The notes under the pieces were generated by a model. The model saw only the letters and a list, made by a program, of their open reading frames with translations, had not been told where the DNA came from and made no database searches. A program made the position numbers and the translations under genes. 37,866 bases of DNA, from the NCBI GenBank assembly GCA_963205175.1, contig CAUJIW010000079.1:1-37866 (forward strand), read 5' to 3'. Below, piece by piece: positions 15,996 through 23,357 of this stretch. This stretch comes from Pseudomonadota bacterium (lineage in GTDB: Bacteria > Pseudomonadota > Alphaproteobacteria > Sphingomonadales > Sphingomonadaceae). Every line of letters begins with the position of its first letter. The first letter of the stretch is position 1.

Positions 15996-16019
15996 ATCAA
16001 TACATTGTTTTATATTGAT
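15996..16019. promoter_or_regulatory. AT-rich inverted repeat
   Basis: ATCAATA (15996-16002) and TATTGAT (16013-16019) form a perfect 7-bp inverted repeat with a 10-base AT-rich spacer. It is about 100 bases upstream of the TonB receptor start. It could be an operator for a dimeric regulator or a simple AT-rich promoter region. Confidence 0.35.
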
Positions 16020-16077
16020 AAATTAGATTCCATCCGCCCTTTGGAGATTCTTTTTCGAGCCCAAGCCATCGCAACAC

Positions 16078-16100
16078 ACTTGCTTCATAATACCATAACC
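16078..16100 (+). promoter_or_regulatory. Island promoter motif, copy 6
   Basis: On the plus strand: ACTTGCTTCATA then ATACCATAACC. The left half is degenerate (CTTC for CATA) but the right half is good. It is 228 bases before the ligase ATG and 183 bases from the receptor ATG. Confidence 0.45.
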
Positions 16101-16245
16101 ACCCCGCCCTGGCCGGCGCGCGCCCTCGTCACAAGGCGATTCGCCACTGTTGGCGCCCCGGCACCGGCACCCATGACCAGGGCGCGCCGGCGTCCACCGG
16201 CATTTTCAGCGGCGCAACCCACATGAAGCATTGATCCCGCGAGAC

Positions 16246-16262
16246 GGTCTTATTATGCAATT
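16246..16262 (-). promoter_or_regulatory. Island promoter motif, copy 7 (second acyl-CoA ligase)
   Basis: On the minus strand: AATTGCATAATAAGACC, a weaker copy of the motif. It is 65 bases before the ligase ATG and has the same inverted orientation as the copy before the second dioxygenase. Confidence 0.45.
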
Positions 16263-16327
16263 CACTTGAGAGCGCCGCGTGGAAGGCGCCGGACGCCGCC
16301 CGCAGGCCAGCCAACAGGGGAGCCATC

Positions 16328-18043
16328 ATGTTCATCACGCCCGCCGACCGCATTGCCGACTATCAAGCCCGCGGCTGGTGGGAGGGCATCAGCGTCGACG
16401 CTCTGTTCCAGCAGGCCGCCGCCGCCGACCCCCGGGCCCTGGCGCTGGTCGACCCGATGAATCGCGCCGCGCTCGATGGCCGGGTACCGGAGCGCCTGAG
16501 CTGGGCCGACGTGCGCGAGCGCGTCGACCGGATGGCCGCCGCCCTGCTCGACGCCGGCCTCGTCAAGGACGACGTGGTGGCCGTGCAGCTGCCCAACATC
16601 GTCGATGCGGTGATCCTGTTTCTCGCCTGCGCCCGGCTGGGCCTGATCCTCTGTCCGGTGGTGGTGCAGTACCGCGAGCATGAGCTGGCGCACATCTTCG
16701 AGCAGACCCGGCCGCGCGCCTTCGTCACCCTGCCCGCCTTCCACGGCCACGACCACGCCGCCATGGCCGCCCACCTGCTGGAAAAACACCCCGGCGCCCG
16801 CCTGCTGCTGCTTGGCGACGCCCCGCAGGGCACCGACCTGCGCGCCGCCATGGCGGTCGTCGATCCGGCCCGGGCACAGGCTTATGCCGCGGCGCATCCG
16901 CCCGCCGGTGGCGAGGTGCTCACCATCTGCTGGACCTCGGGCACCGAAAGCCGGCCCAAGGGTGTGCCGCGCGACCATAACCACTGGGTGCTCAACGGCC
17001 GCATCGTCGCCGAAGCTGGCGGGATGCGTGACGGCGACGTGCTGCTGAACCCGTTTCCGCTGGTCAACATCGGCTCCATCGGCGGCCTGGTGATCCCATG
17101 GCTGCAACTGCGCGGGAGGCTGGTGCTGCATCATCCGTTCGATCTGCCGCTGTTCCTGCGCCAGATCGCCGAGGAGGCGGTCACCTACACCATCGCGCCG
17201 CCGGCGGTTCTGGCAGCGCTGCTGAAAACGCCGGCACTGCTCGACAACACCGACCTGTCGCGGCTGCGCGCCATCGGTTCCGGATCGGCGCCGCTGTCGC
17301 CGTGGCTGATCGAGGGCTGGCAGGAACGCTACGGCATCTCGATCTGCAACATCTTCGGCTCCAACGAAGGCATGTCGCTGTTCTCCGGCCCCGTCGACGT
17401 GCCGGACGCCGGCGACCGCGCCCGCTATTTCCCGCGCTTCGGGGCCGCCGATCAGGATTTCCCCGGCATCATCCACCGGGTGATCCGCACCCGGCTGGTC
17501 GACCTCGACACCGGGGCGGACATCACCGAACCCGGCCACGTCGGTGAAATGCGCATCAGCGGTGCCACCACCTTCGGCGGCTACTGGCGGTCGCCGGCCC
17601 TCAACAAGGCCGCCTTCGACGACCAGGGATATTTCCGCACCGGCGACCTGTTCGAAATCGCCGGACCGGGACCGCTGGCGCGCTTCTACCGCTTCGTCGG
17701 CCGCTGCAAGGAGATCATCGTGCGCGGCGGCGTCAACATCTCGCCGGCGGAACTTGACGACCTGCTGGCCGGCCTGCCCTGCGCGCAGGAGGCCGCGACC
17801 GTTGGCATCCCCGACCCGGTGCTGGGCGAGCGCATCGCCGTCGCCGTGGTGCCGCGTGACGGCATGACGCCGGTGCTCGACGACATCACCGCCTGGCTCA
17901 AGCAGGCCGATGTCGCCGTGTTCAAACGCCCGGAACGGCTGGTACTGCTGCCCCGCCTGCCGCGCAACGCCATGAACAAGGTGCAGCGCGATGTGCTGCG
18001 AAGCCAGGTGCTGGCCGCGATCGCGGCGGACGAGACCGGCTGA
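16328..18043 (+). CDS. AMP-dependent acyl-CoA synthetase/ligase (second)
   Basis: A 571-residue class I adenylate-forming enzyme. Motifs in order: the phosphate loop CWTSGTESRPKGVPR (~198-212), FGSNEGMSL, YFRTGDLFE, the hinge FVGRCKEIIVRGGVNISPAELDD, and the C-terminal lysine in NAMNKVQR. It makes an acyl-CoA from an acid; it is of the general fatty/aryl type (like 2,3-dihydroxybenzoate-AMP or cyclohexanecarboxylate ligases) and distinct from the feruloyl-CoA-synthetase-like enzyme at 8661-10472. Two different ligases in one island suggest two acids, for example the two fragments released by C=C cleavage (inference). Transcribed alone, divergent from the TonB receptor. Confidence 0.92.
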   Translation: MFITPADRIADYQARGWWEGISVDALFQQAAAADPRALALVDPMNRAALDGRVPERLSWADVRERVDRMAAALLDAGLVKDDVVAVQLPNIVDAVILFLACARLGLILCPVVVQYREHELAHIFEQTRPRAFVTLPAFHGHDHAAMAAHLLEKHPGARLLLLGDAPQGTDLRAAMAVVDPARAQAYAAAHPPAGGEVLTICWTSGTESRPKGVPRDHNHWVLNGRIVAEAGGMRDGDVLLNPFPLVNIGSIGGLVIPWLQLRGRLVLHHPFDLPLFLRQIAEEAVTYTIAPPAVLAALLKTPALLDNTDLSRLRAIGSGSAPLSPWLIEGWQERYGISICNIFGSNEGMSLFSGPVDVPDAGDRARYFPRFGAADQDFPGIIHRVIRTRLVDLDTGADITEPGHVGEMRISGATTFGGYWRSPALNKAAFDDQGYFRTGDLFEIAGPGPLARFYRFVGRCKEIIVRGGVNISPAELDDLLAGLPCAQEAATVGIPDPVLGERIAVAVVPRDGMTPVLDDITAWLKQADVAVFKRPERLVLLPRLPRNAMNKVQRDVLRSQVLAAIAADETG

Positions 18044-18060
18044 AACGGCGGACGACAATG

Positions 18061-18091
18061 AAAAGCGGCGGGGCCACAGGGCACCCGCCGC
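18061..18091 (-). terminator. Rho-independent terminator after the exported LEH-like gene
   Basis: On the minus strand GCGGCGGG (18084-18091) pairs with CCCGCCGC (18065-18072), followed by TTTT. It lies 24 bases after the stop of the gene at 18115-18615 and 22 bases after the stop of the convergent ligase. Confidence 0.7.
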
Positions 18092-18114
18092 AAACCAGCC
18101 GGCCGGAAGCCGCC

Positions 18115-18615
18115 TCAGTGGCTGGCGTGAATATCCTGTGAAACACCCATTTCGGCGAGCAGCTGGGCGCGGTCATAATATTCGCGCCAGACGCTGATGC
18201 GGTCGCCGCGCACCTCGATGACACCAACCACCGGCACCGCGCCCTTATGGCCGTTGTAGGTGAAGCGATCGACCCGCTCGACGAACACCACGTCACCGAC
18301 CCGCCCGATGTTGCGGATGTCCAGCGTGATTTCCGACACGCCCGCGCCCAGCGCACTGATCCGCTGGGCAATCGCCGCCCGCCCCACCACCGGCTCGATC
18401 ATCATTGAGTGCAGCACGCCATCCTCGGTGAACAACTCGCCGACGCGCACCCAATCGCGCGTGTTCCATGCCTCGATCATCTGCTGGACGACCGCGATCT
18501 TGGCATCCGTTGCCGACATTTCCGTCTTCCCCTGCTCGCGGGCCTGAACGGGCAGGCCATTGCCGGCAAGCGCGGCGATGACAAGCCCCAGGCAGGCCAT
18601 TGTTCTGACTGTCAT
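18115..18615 (-). CDS. Exported limonene-epoxide-hydrolase-like protein
   Basis: A 166-residue protein with a Sec-type signal peptide (hydrophobic CLGLVIAALAGNGLPVQA, residues 8-25). The mature NTF2-fold domain has the limonene-epoxide-hydrolase layout: EDGVLHS, ERVDRF (113-118), VPVVGVIEVRGDRI and WREYYD. Unlike two of the tandem paralogues at 1323-2293 it keeps the Arg-x-Asp pair (Arg114, Asp116); the last catalytic Asp is Glu145. It could hydrolyse an epoxide in the periplasm or be a relative with another role. The island motif is 17 bases before the ATG and a terminator follows, so it is a single-gene unit. Confidence 0.85.
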   Translation of the reverse strand: MTVRTMACLGLVIAALAGNGLPVQAREQGKTEMSATDAKIAVVQQMIEAWNTRDWVRVGELFTEDGVLHSMMIEPVVGRAAIAQRISALGAGVSEITLDIRNIGRVGDVVFVERVDRFTYNGHKGAVPVVGVIEVRGDRISVWREYYDRAQLLAEMGVSQDIHASH

Positions 18616-18627
18616 GATCCTATCCCC

Positions 18628-18649
18628 TAAAAGGTACGTCTATGCAAGT
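18628..18649 (-). promoter_or_regulatory. Island promoter motif, copy 8 (exported LEH-like gene)
   Basis: On the minus strand: ACTTGCATAGAC then GTACCTTTTA. A second GCATAGTCAC partly overlaps it upstream (18646-18656), making a direct repeat. It lies 12-34 bases before the ATG. Confidence 0.65.
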
Positions 18650-18756
18650 GACTATGCGTATATAGCCCGCTTCACCGGGCATGCGAGTCTCAATCTCGCG
18701 CGATCGCACCGACGATCCGCCACGACCTCCGGCCGCCGGTCGTCAACCGCCGCACA

Positions 18757-19017
18757 ATGGTCTACACTGCCGGCATGACCGGGCCCGACAACAGCTGGCA
18801 CGATGGCCGGCGCGCGACGCGCCGCCATCACAAGGCGCGCATGAAGCGCCGCGCCGTCGCGGTGCGCCCGCACGCGCCCGGCGCCGTGAAGCTTGCGGAT
18901 CACATGGCCAACTGCTCCTGCTTCATGTGCGGCCACATGCGCCGCTGGCAGGGTCCAACGCTGCAGGAGCGCCGGGCGTTTCAACCCGATGGTCGCCACC
19001 AGGCCGCCGACGACTGA
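18757..19017 (+). CDS. Small basic protein with CxCxxC-type cysteine motif
   Basis: An 86-residue arginine-rich protein with the core NCSCFMCGHMRRW followed by GPTLQERRA. Short bacterial proteins with a similar 'CSCxMCGNPR...QERR' core are common and are annotated as hypothetical; the clustered cysteines suggest metal binding. The start is unclear: ATG at 18757 or at 18775, neither with a good ribosome site. The part before residue ~50 is low-complexity and may not be conserved. It lies between the catabolic island and the core block with no clear partner. Confidence 0.65.
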   Translation: MVYTAGMTGPDNSWHDGRRATRRHHKARMKRRAVAVRPHAPGAVKLADHMANCSCFMCGHMRRWQGPTLQERRAFQPDGRHQAADD

Positions 19018-19092
19018 GGCCCCCGCCGCGCGCCCGGCGATCCGTCGCATGTGCCGCTGACCGACGCCTGACGTTCTGCTACGCTCGGGTCG

Positions 19093-19446
19093 ATGAAACG
19101 GATGGTCTATCTGTCGGCGGGTTTCGCCGCGCTCGGTCTTGGCGCGATCGGCATTTTTCTGCCTCTGCTGCCCACCGTGCCCTTCGCCATCCTGGCCGCC
19201 TTCTGCTTTGCCCGTTCAAGCCCGGCGCTGGAACGCCGGCTGCTGGAACATCGCCGGTTTGGCCCGCATATCCGCGCCTGGCGCGAGCAGGGCGCCATCA
19301 GCCGCAAGGGCAAGGTCGCGGCGCTGACTGCCTTTGCCGCCAGCGCGCTGATCGGCCTGCTGCTGGTGGCGATGCCCTGGAAGCTGGCGCCGCTGACGGC
19401 CGCCGTCATTGGCGGCGCCTGGATCTGGCGACGACCCGAAGCCTAG
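19093..19446 (+). CDS. YbaN/DUF454 family inner-membrane protein
   Basis: A 117-residue protein with about four hydrophobic segments. The family signature is very clear: GIFLPLLPTVPFAILAAFCFARSSP followed by RFGPHIRAWREQGAISRKGK. Such proteins are widespread small inner-membrane proteins of unknown function, sometimes near heme or iron genes. It is convergent with fabZ. Its TAG stop (19444-19446) lies inside a 20-bp tandem duplication. Confidence 0.9.
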   Translation: MKRMVYLSAGFAALGLGAIGIFLPLLPTVPFAILAAFCFARSSPALERRLLEHRRFGPHIRAWREQGAISRKGKVAALTAFAASALIGLLLVAMPWKLAPLTAAVIGGAWIWRRPEA

Positions 19447-19475
19447 GCGCCCGGGCCGAAGCCTAGGCGCCCGGA
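19436..19475. repeat. 20-bp tandem duplication spanning the YbaN-family stop codon
   Basis: CCGAAGCCTAGGCGCCCGGG at 19436-19455 is followed directly by a copy with one change at 19456-19475. The first copy holds the TAG stop of the membrane-protein gene. Confidence 0.9.
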
Positions 19476-19484
19476 CCGTCGGCT

Positions 19485-19538
19485 GGATGGCCAGGGTCAG
19501 GATGGCCAGGGTCAGGATGGGCGGGGTCAGGATGGGCG
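19485..19538. repeat. 15-bp tandem repeat, 3.6 copies, spanning the fabZ stop codon
   Basis: Units GGATGGCCAGGGTCA at 19485-19499 and 19500-19514, GGATGGGCGGGGTCA at 19515-19529, then a partial unit inside fabZ. On the minus strand every unit carries TGA in the fabZ frame, so the real stop (19527-19529) is followed by two more in-frame stops. Confidence 0.92.
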
Positions 19539-19991
19539 AGCGGAGATCATCGCCGTGAAATCGGCTTCCGCCATGCGCACATTGTCGACGAAAGCCTCGC
19601 CGCGATACTTGCGCACCGGCCCACGCACCTGCACCTGGGACACCCGCAGTTCAAGCAGGCAGCCCGGCTCCACCGGCTTGCGGAATTTGGCGTTCTCGAT
19701 CGACATGAAGTAGACCAGCTTGCCCTCGGCATCCGCCCCCATTGAGTGAACGGCGTGGATGCCGGCGGTCTGCGCCATCGCCTCGACGATCAGCACGCCC
19801 GGCATGATCGGCCGGCCGGGGAAGTGGCCCTGGAAGAAGGGTTCGTTGATGGTGACGCCCTTGATGCCGGTTGCCGAGACGTCGGTCACCATATCCACCA
19901 CGCGGTCCACCAGCAGCATCGGATAGCGATGCGGGATCATCTCCATGATCCGGGCCAGTTCCAGCGTGGTAAGTGTGGTGCCGTCGGTCAT
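19527..19991 (-). CDS. fabZ: 3-hydroxyacyl-[acyl-carrier-protein] dehydratase FabZ
   Basis: Dehydrates 3-hydroxyacyl-ACP in type II fatty acid synthesis in the cytoplasm. The 154-residue hotdog-fold protein has [11 protein letters not shown] and the active-site segment [21 protein letters not shown] with His56 and Glu70. The ATG at 19991 is chosen because GAGAGG lies 6 bases upstream; an in-frame ATG at 19997 directly abuts that site, and an upstream TTG at 20021 is unlikely. It is last in the bamA-skp-fabZ run. lpxD, normally between skp and fabZ, and lpxA, normally after it, are absent. The last residues (RPS) lie in a 15-bp tandem repeat. Confidence 0.95.
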   Translation of the reverse strand: MTDGTTLTTLELARIMEMIPHRYPMLLVDRVVDMVTDVSATGIKGVTINEPFFQGHFPGRPIMPGVLIVEAMAQTAGIHAVHSMGADAEGKLVYFMSIENAKFRKPVEPGCLLELRVSQVQVRGPVRKYRGEAFVDNVRMAEADFTAMISARPS

Positions 19992-20080
19992 TGTCATCCT
20001 CTCGTCCTGCGCGTCATCCAATCATCAAAACGCCAATGGCCGGGCATTGCCCGGCCATCAACCTGTCTGTCCGGTCCCGC

Positions 20081-20104
20081 CATCCCCGCGTTCAAGCGGG
20101 AATG
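20081..20104. repeat. REP-like hairpin between skp and fabZ
   Basis: CATCCCCGC and GCGGGAATG flank GTTCAA, an 8-of-9 bp stem. The sequence looks like the short interspersed palindromes (CATTCCCGC...GCGGGAATG) common in alphaproteobacterial intergenic regions. It has no T-run and probably does not fully terminate transcription. Confidence 0.55.
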
Positions 20105-20129
20105 ACGAATTTTCACGACCGGCGCAAGC

Positions 20130-20726
20130 TTACTTCTTCGGCGGCGTCGCCGGTGTCGCTGGCTGGGCGGGGGCCGGCGGCGGCGTGGTCGACACCTTGG
20201 GCAACTTCTGGTCCAGCCGCTGAACGACGGTCGAGGTGATGTCCAGCGTATTGCTGAACGCCTCCAGCGCGCCTTCCTTCACCACCAGGCTGGCGCCGCG
20301 CTCGCGCATCACTTCCTGGATGATCGGCGCCGCGCCGGCGGTGATCTGTTCGACCACATAGGCCTGCGACCGCTGGAAATCGACACGCAGCTTGTTGAAA
20401 TCCTGGATGTCCTTGTTGCGGCGCTCCTGGTAGCCGCGCACGTTGGCCTCGAACTGGGCGGGCTGCATGATGCCCTTTTCCACCGAGTCCTTCTGCTTGG
20501 TCAGCGCGTCTTCCTCGGTCTTGAACTTCTCGGCCAGGCTCTTGTCCTTGGCCGAAATGGCCTCGGCCTTCGCCTTCAGCTCGGTACCCGCCGCGCGACC
20601 GGCGGCCGACTCGTTGACCACCCGGTCGAGATTGACCACCAGCACGGAGGCCTGCTGGGCAACCGCCGGCGCCGAGGCCAGCACCACAGCCGCGACCGCC
20701 GCGGCTTTCAGGAAATGCGTTTTCAT
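20130..20726 (-). CDS. skp: OmpH/Skp family periplasmic chaperone
   Basis: A 198-residue secreted chaperone that holds unfolded outer-membrane proteins in the periplasm for delivery to the BAM complex. Signal peptide at residues 1-24 (KAAAVAAVVLASAPAVAQ), then VLVVNLDRVVNES and a long charged coiled-coil region (~40-140), ending in a proline/alanine-rich tail (TTPPPAPAQPATPATPPKK) that is not part of the core fold. Its ATG overlaps the bamA TGA by one base, so the two are translationally coupled. Confidence 0.92.
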   Translation of the reverse strand: MKTHFLKAAAVAAVVLASAPAVAQQASVLVVNLDRVVNESAAGRAAGTELKAKAEAISAKDKSLAEKFKTEEDALTKQKDSVEKGIMQPAQFEANVRGYQERRNKDIQDFNKLRVDFQRSQAYVVEQITAGAAPIIQEVMRERGASLVVKEGALEAFSNTLDITSTVVQRLDQKLPKVSTTPPPAPAQPATPATPPKK

Positions 20727-23302
20727 CAGAACTGCGTCCCTATGTTGAACTGGAAAACTTCCGGATCGTCGCCATCCTTCTTGACGAGCGCCTTGGCAAG
20801 ATCAATGCGGAACGGCCCGAACGGCGAGTTCCACGACACGCCGACACCCACCGACACGCGCGGGGCGGCGGTATCGCCGAGTACGGTTTCCTGCACGTCC
20901 GCGGTCGAGCCGAAGCTGGACTTGCTGTACTTCCACAAGCTGCCGACGTCGACGTAGGCCGAGGTTCGCAGGCCCATTTCGCTGACCGCCGAACCCAGCG
21001 GCACCTCAAGCTCGACACTGCCGAGATAATACATCTCGCCGCCGATGGAGTCGTCAAGCGTCGTACCCTCGGCGACCAGGCCGCTGGAACAGCCCGAGGT
21101 GTTGACACAGGTACGGTAGGACCGCGGACCGATGCCGCGAATGGCGAAGCCGCGGATACGCGGACCGCCCAGGAAGAAGCGATCGTTGATGCGCACATCC
21201 TCGCCGCCCCAGCCCATGATCCAGCCGCCCTCGGCGCCGGTACGCAGCACCCAGTTGTCCCACAGGCGGAAGTAGCGATCATAGTCGACGCTGCTGCGCA
21301 GGTAATTGACGCCGCCACCGACACCCGCCGCGTCCTGGCTGAACACGAAACGCTGGCCACGGCTTGGCCGCATCCGGTTGTCGAGGCTGTCGTAAACCAC
21401 CGAGTAGCCGACCGAGGAGGTCACCCGCGACGACGATCCGGTGGTGCCCACCAGATCGCAGAGGAAGGCGCCCGCCAGGAACAGGTCGCACTGGCCGTTG
21501 GTGAAGTAGCTGTCCTTGTCCAGCGAGACGTCGGACTTCGACAGGCCGTAACGCACGCCCAGCGACCAGAATTCGGTCAGCGGGAAGCCGGCGCGCAGCT
21601 GGAAGCCCGTCGTCACTTCCTCGTAGGTGGTGTCGCGATCATTGTTGGACGTATAGCGGAAGCTGTTGAGATCGCGCCGGAAAACATCAATGCCGGCGGC
21701 AATGTTACGGCCCATGAAATAAGGCTCGGTGAAACCGAGATCGATTTCATTGCGATAGCTCGACAGCGTGAAGCCCAGCCGCAGCTCCTGGCCCTTGCCG
21801 AGGAAGTTGCGTTCGCGGATCGACAGGTTGGCGATGAAGCTCTCGATCGACGAGAAGCCGGCACCGACCTGCAGTTCGCCGGTCGATTTCTCCTCGACGT
21901 TGACTTCAAGCACCACCTTGTCCGGCGTCGAACCCGGCTTCTGCTCCACCTCCAGCTTCTCCTGGAAGAAGCCCAGCGACTGAATGCGATCCTTCGAGCG
22001 CTTGACCTTGAAGCTGTTGAAGGCGTCGCCCTCGGCGAGACGGAATTCGCGGCGGATCACCTTGTCGAGCGTGCGGGTGTTGCCGTTGATGTCGATGCGC
22101 TCGACATAGACGCGCGGCGCCTCGTTGACCACGAAGGTCACACCCATCGTGCGGCCGTCCTTGTCGCGGTCGAAACTGGGCCGGATGTTGGCGAAGGCGT
22201 AGCCGAACAGGCCGGCAGTCTCGGTCAGGCTCTCGACCGTGTTCTCGATCCGCTTGGCGTCGTACCAGTCGCCTTCCTTGATCCGCACCAGCGGCTTCAG
22301 CACCTCCGGCTTGAGGTCGCGCAGTTTGCTCTCGACGTCGATCTTGCCGAACTTGTAGCGCTCGCCTTCCTCGACGACGAAAGTCTGGATGAAGTCCCGA
22401 CGGTTGGGCGCCAGTTCGGAAACCGCCGACACCACCCGGAAGTCGGCATAGCCCTCGGTGAGGTAGAACTGCCGCATCTTCTCGCGGTCATAGGCGGTAC
22501 GATCGGGATCATAGGTATCGTTGGAGGTGAAAATACGCCACCAGCGCGCCTGGCGGGTCGCCAGTTCGCTGCGGATATCGCCGTCGGAGAACTTCTGGTT
22601 GCCGATGACGTTGATCTGGCGGACCTTCGACTTCGGGCCTTCGCGGATCTCGAACACGAGGTCGATGCGGTTCTGCTCCAGCTGCACCGCCTTGGGATCG
22701 ACGGTGGCGGCAAAGCGCCCCGAGCGCCGGGCCAGCTCGATGATGCGCTGGACGTCGGCACGCACCTTAGAGCGGGTGAAGATCTGGCGCGGCGCCAGCT
22801 TCACTTCCTCGCGCAGCTTGTCGACTTTCAGGCTCTTGTTGCCCTCGAAGACGATGCGGTTGATGATCGGGTTTTCCCGCACCGTCACGGTGAGCGCGCC
22901 ATTGTCGTCGCGGATCTGCACGTCGGCGAACAATTCGGTTCCGTAGAGCCGCTTCAGCGCCTCATCGAGGATATCACGGTCGTAGGGGTCGCCACCCGAC
23001 AGCTGCATGTAGGAGCGGACCGTCTCCGGCTCCAGACGCTCGCTGCCGACAATGGTGATGGAGCGGATGGTGGTGCGCGGCACGGCCGGCACCGCGACCT
23101 GGACCGGCGCCGGCTGGGCGGTAGCGGGCTGGGCGGTAGCGGGCTGGGCGGGCGGGGTTGGCGGCGGGGCAACGCTCGCCGGACCCTGGGGGCCCACAGG
23201 CCCCTGCTGGGCATGAGCGACAACCGGCGTCAGCGCCGTTGTCACGGTCAAAAGAGCCGCCAACGCGGATGCCGATCCCCGGCTCATCACAGCAACACTC
23301 AC
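20726..23302 (-). CDS. bamA: Outer-membrane protein assembly factor BamA
   Basis: An 858-residue central subunit of the BAM complex that inserts beta-barrels into the outer membrane. Signal peptide (ending VVAHAQQ), a proline/glutamine/alanine-rich linker containing tandem PATAQ repeats (~35-70), then five POTRA domains (first at IRSITIVGSERLEPETVRSY) and a C-terminal 16-strand barrel. Conserved barrel blocks include RGFAIRGIGPRSY and a C-terminal phenylalanine (FNIGTQF). The GTG at 23302 is preceded by GGGACGGGAC; the in-frame ATG at 23287 has no ribosome site. 55 bases downstream of rseP. Confidence 0.96.
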   Translation of the reverse strand: MSVAVMSRGSASALAALLTVTTALTPVVAHAQQGPVGPQGPASVAPPPTPPAQPATAQPATAQPAPVQVAVPAVPRTTIRSITIVGSERLEPETVRSYMQLSGGDPYDRDILDEALKRLYGTELFADVQIRDDNGALTVTVRENPIINRIVFEGNKSLKVDKLREEVKLAPRQIFTRSKVRADVQRIIELARRSGRFAATVDPKAVQLEQNRIDLVFEIREGPKSKVRQINVIGNQKFSDGDIRSELATRQARWWRIFTSNDTYDPDRTAYDREKMRQFYLTEGYADFRVVSAVSELAPNRRDFIQTFVVEEGERYKFGKIDVESKLRDLKPEVLKPLVRIKEGDWYDAKRIENTVESLTETAGLFGYAFANIRPSFDRDKDGRTMGVTFVVNEAPRVYVERIDINGNTRTLDKVIRREFRLAEGDAFNSFKVKRSKDRIQSLGFFQEKLEVEQKPGSTPDKVVLEVNVEEKSTGELQVGAGFSSIESFIANLSIRERNFLGKGQELRLGFTLSSYRNEIDLGFTEPYFMGRNIAAGIDVFRRDLNSFRYTSNNDRDTTYEEVTTGFQLRAGFPLTEFWSLGVRYGLSKSDVSLDKDSYFTNGQCDLFLAGAFLCDLVGTTGSSSRVTSSVGYSVVYDSLDNRMRPSRGQRFVFSQDAAGVGGGVNYLRSSVDYDRYFRLWDNWVLRTGAEGGWIMGWGGEDVRINDRFFLGGPRIRGFAIRGIGPRSYRTCVNTSGCSSGLVAEGTTLDDSIGGEMYYLGSVELEVPLGSAVSEMGLRTSAYVDVGSLWKYSKSSFGSTADVQETVLGDTAAPRVSVGVGVSWNSPFGPFRIDLAKALVKKDGDDPEVFQFNIGTQF

Positions 23303-23357
23303 GCGTCCCGTCCCCGTCTCGCCAATGTCTTCACCAATGTTCCGGAAGTGATCTCAC

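Larger units (their letters stand above)
15895..16327. other. Divergent intergenic region, TonB receptor / acyl-CoA ligase
   Basis: 433 bases with no supported gene and unusually AT-rich for this window around 15980-16100. It holds three copies of the island motif (15918-15942, 16078-16100, 16246-16262) and an inverted repeat at 15996-16019. GGGGAGCC is just upstream of the ligase ATG. Confidence 0.7.
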
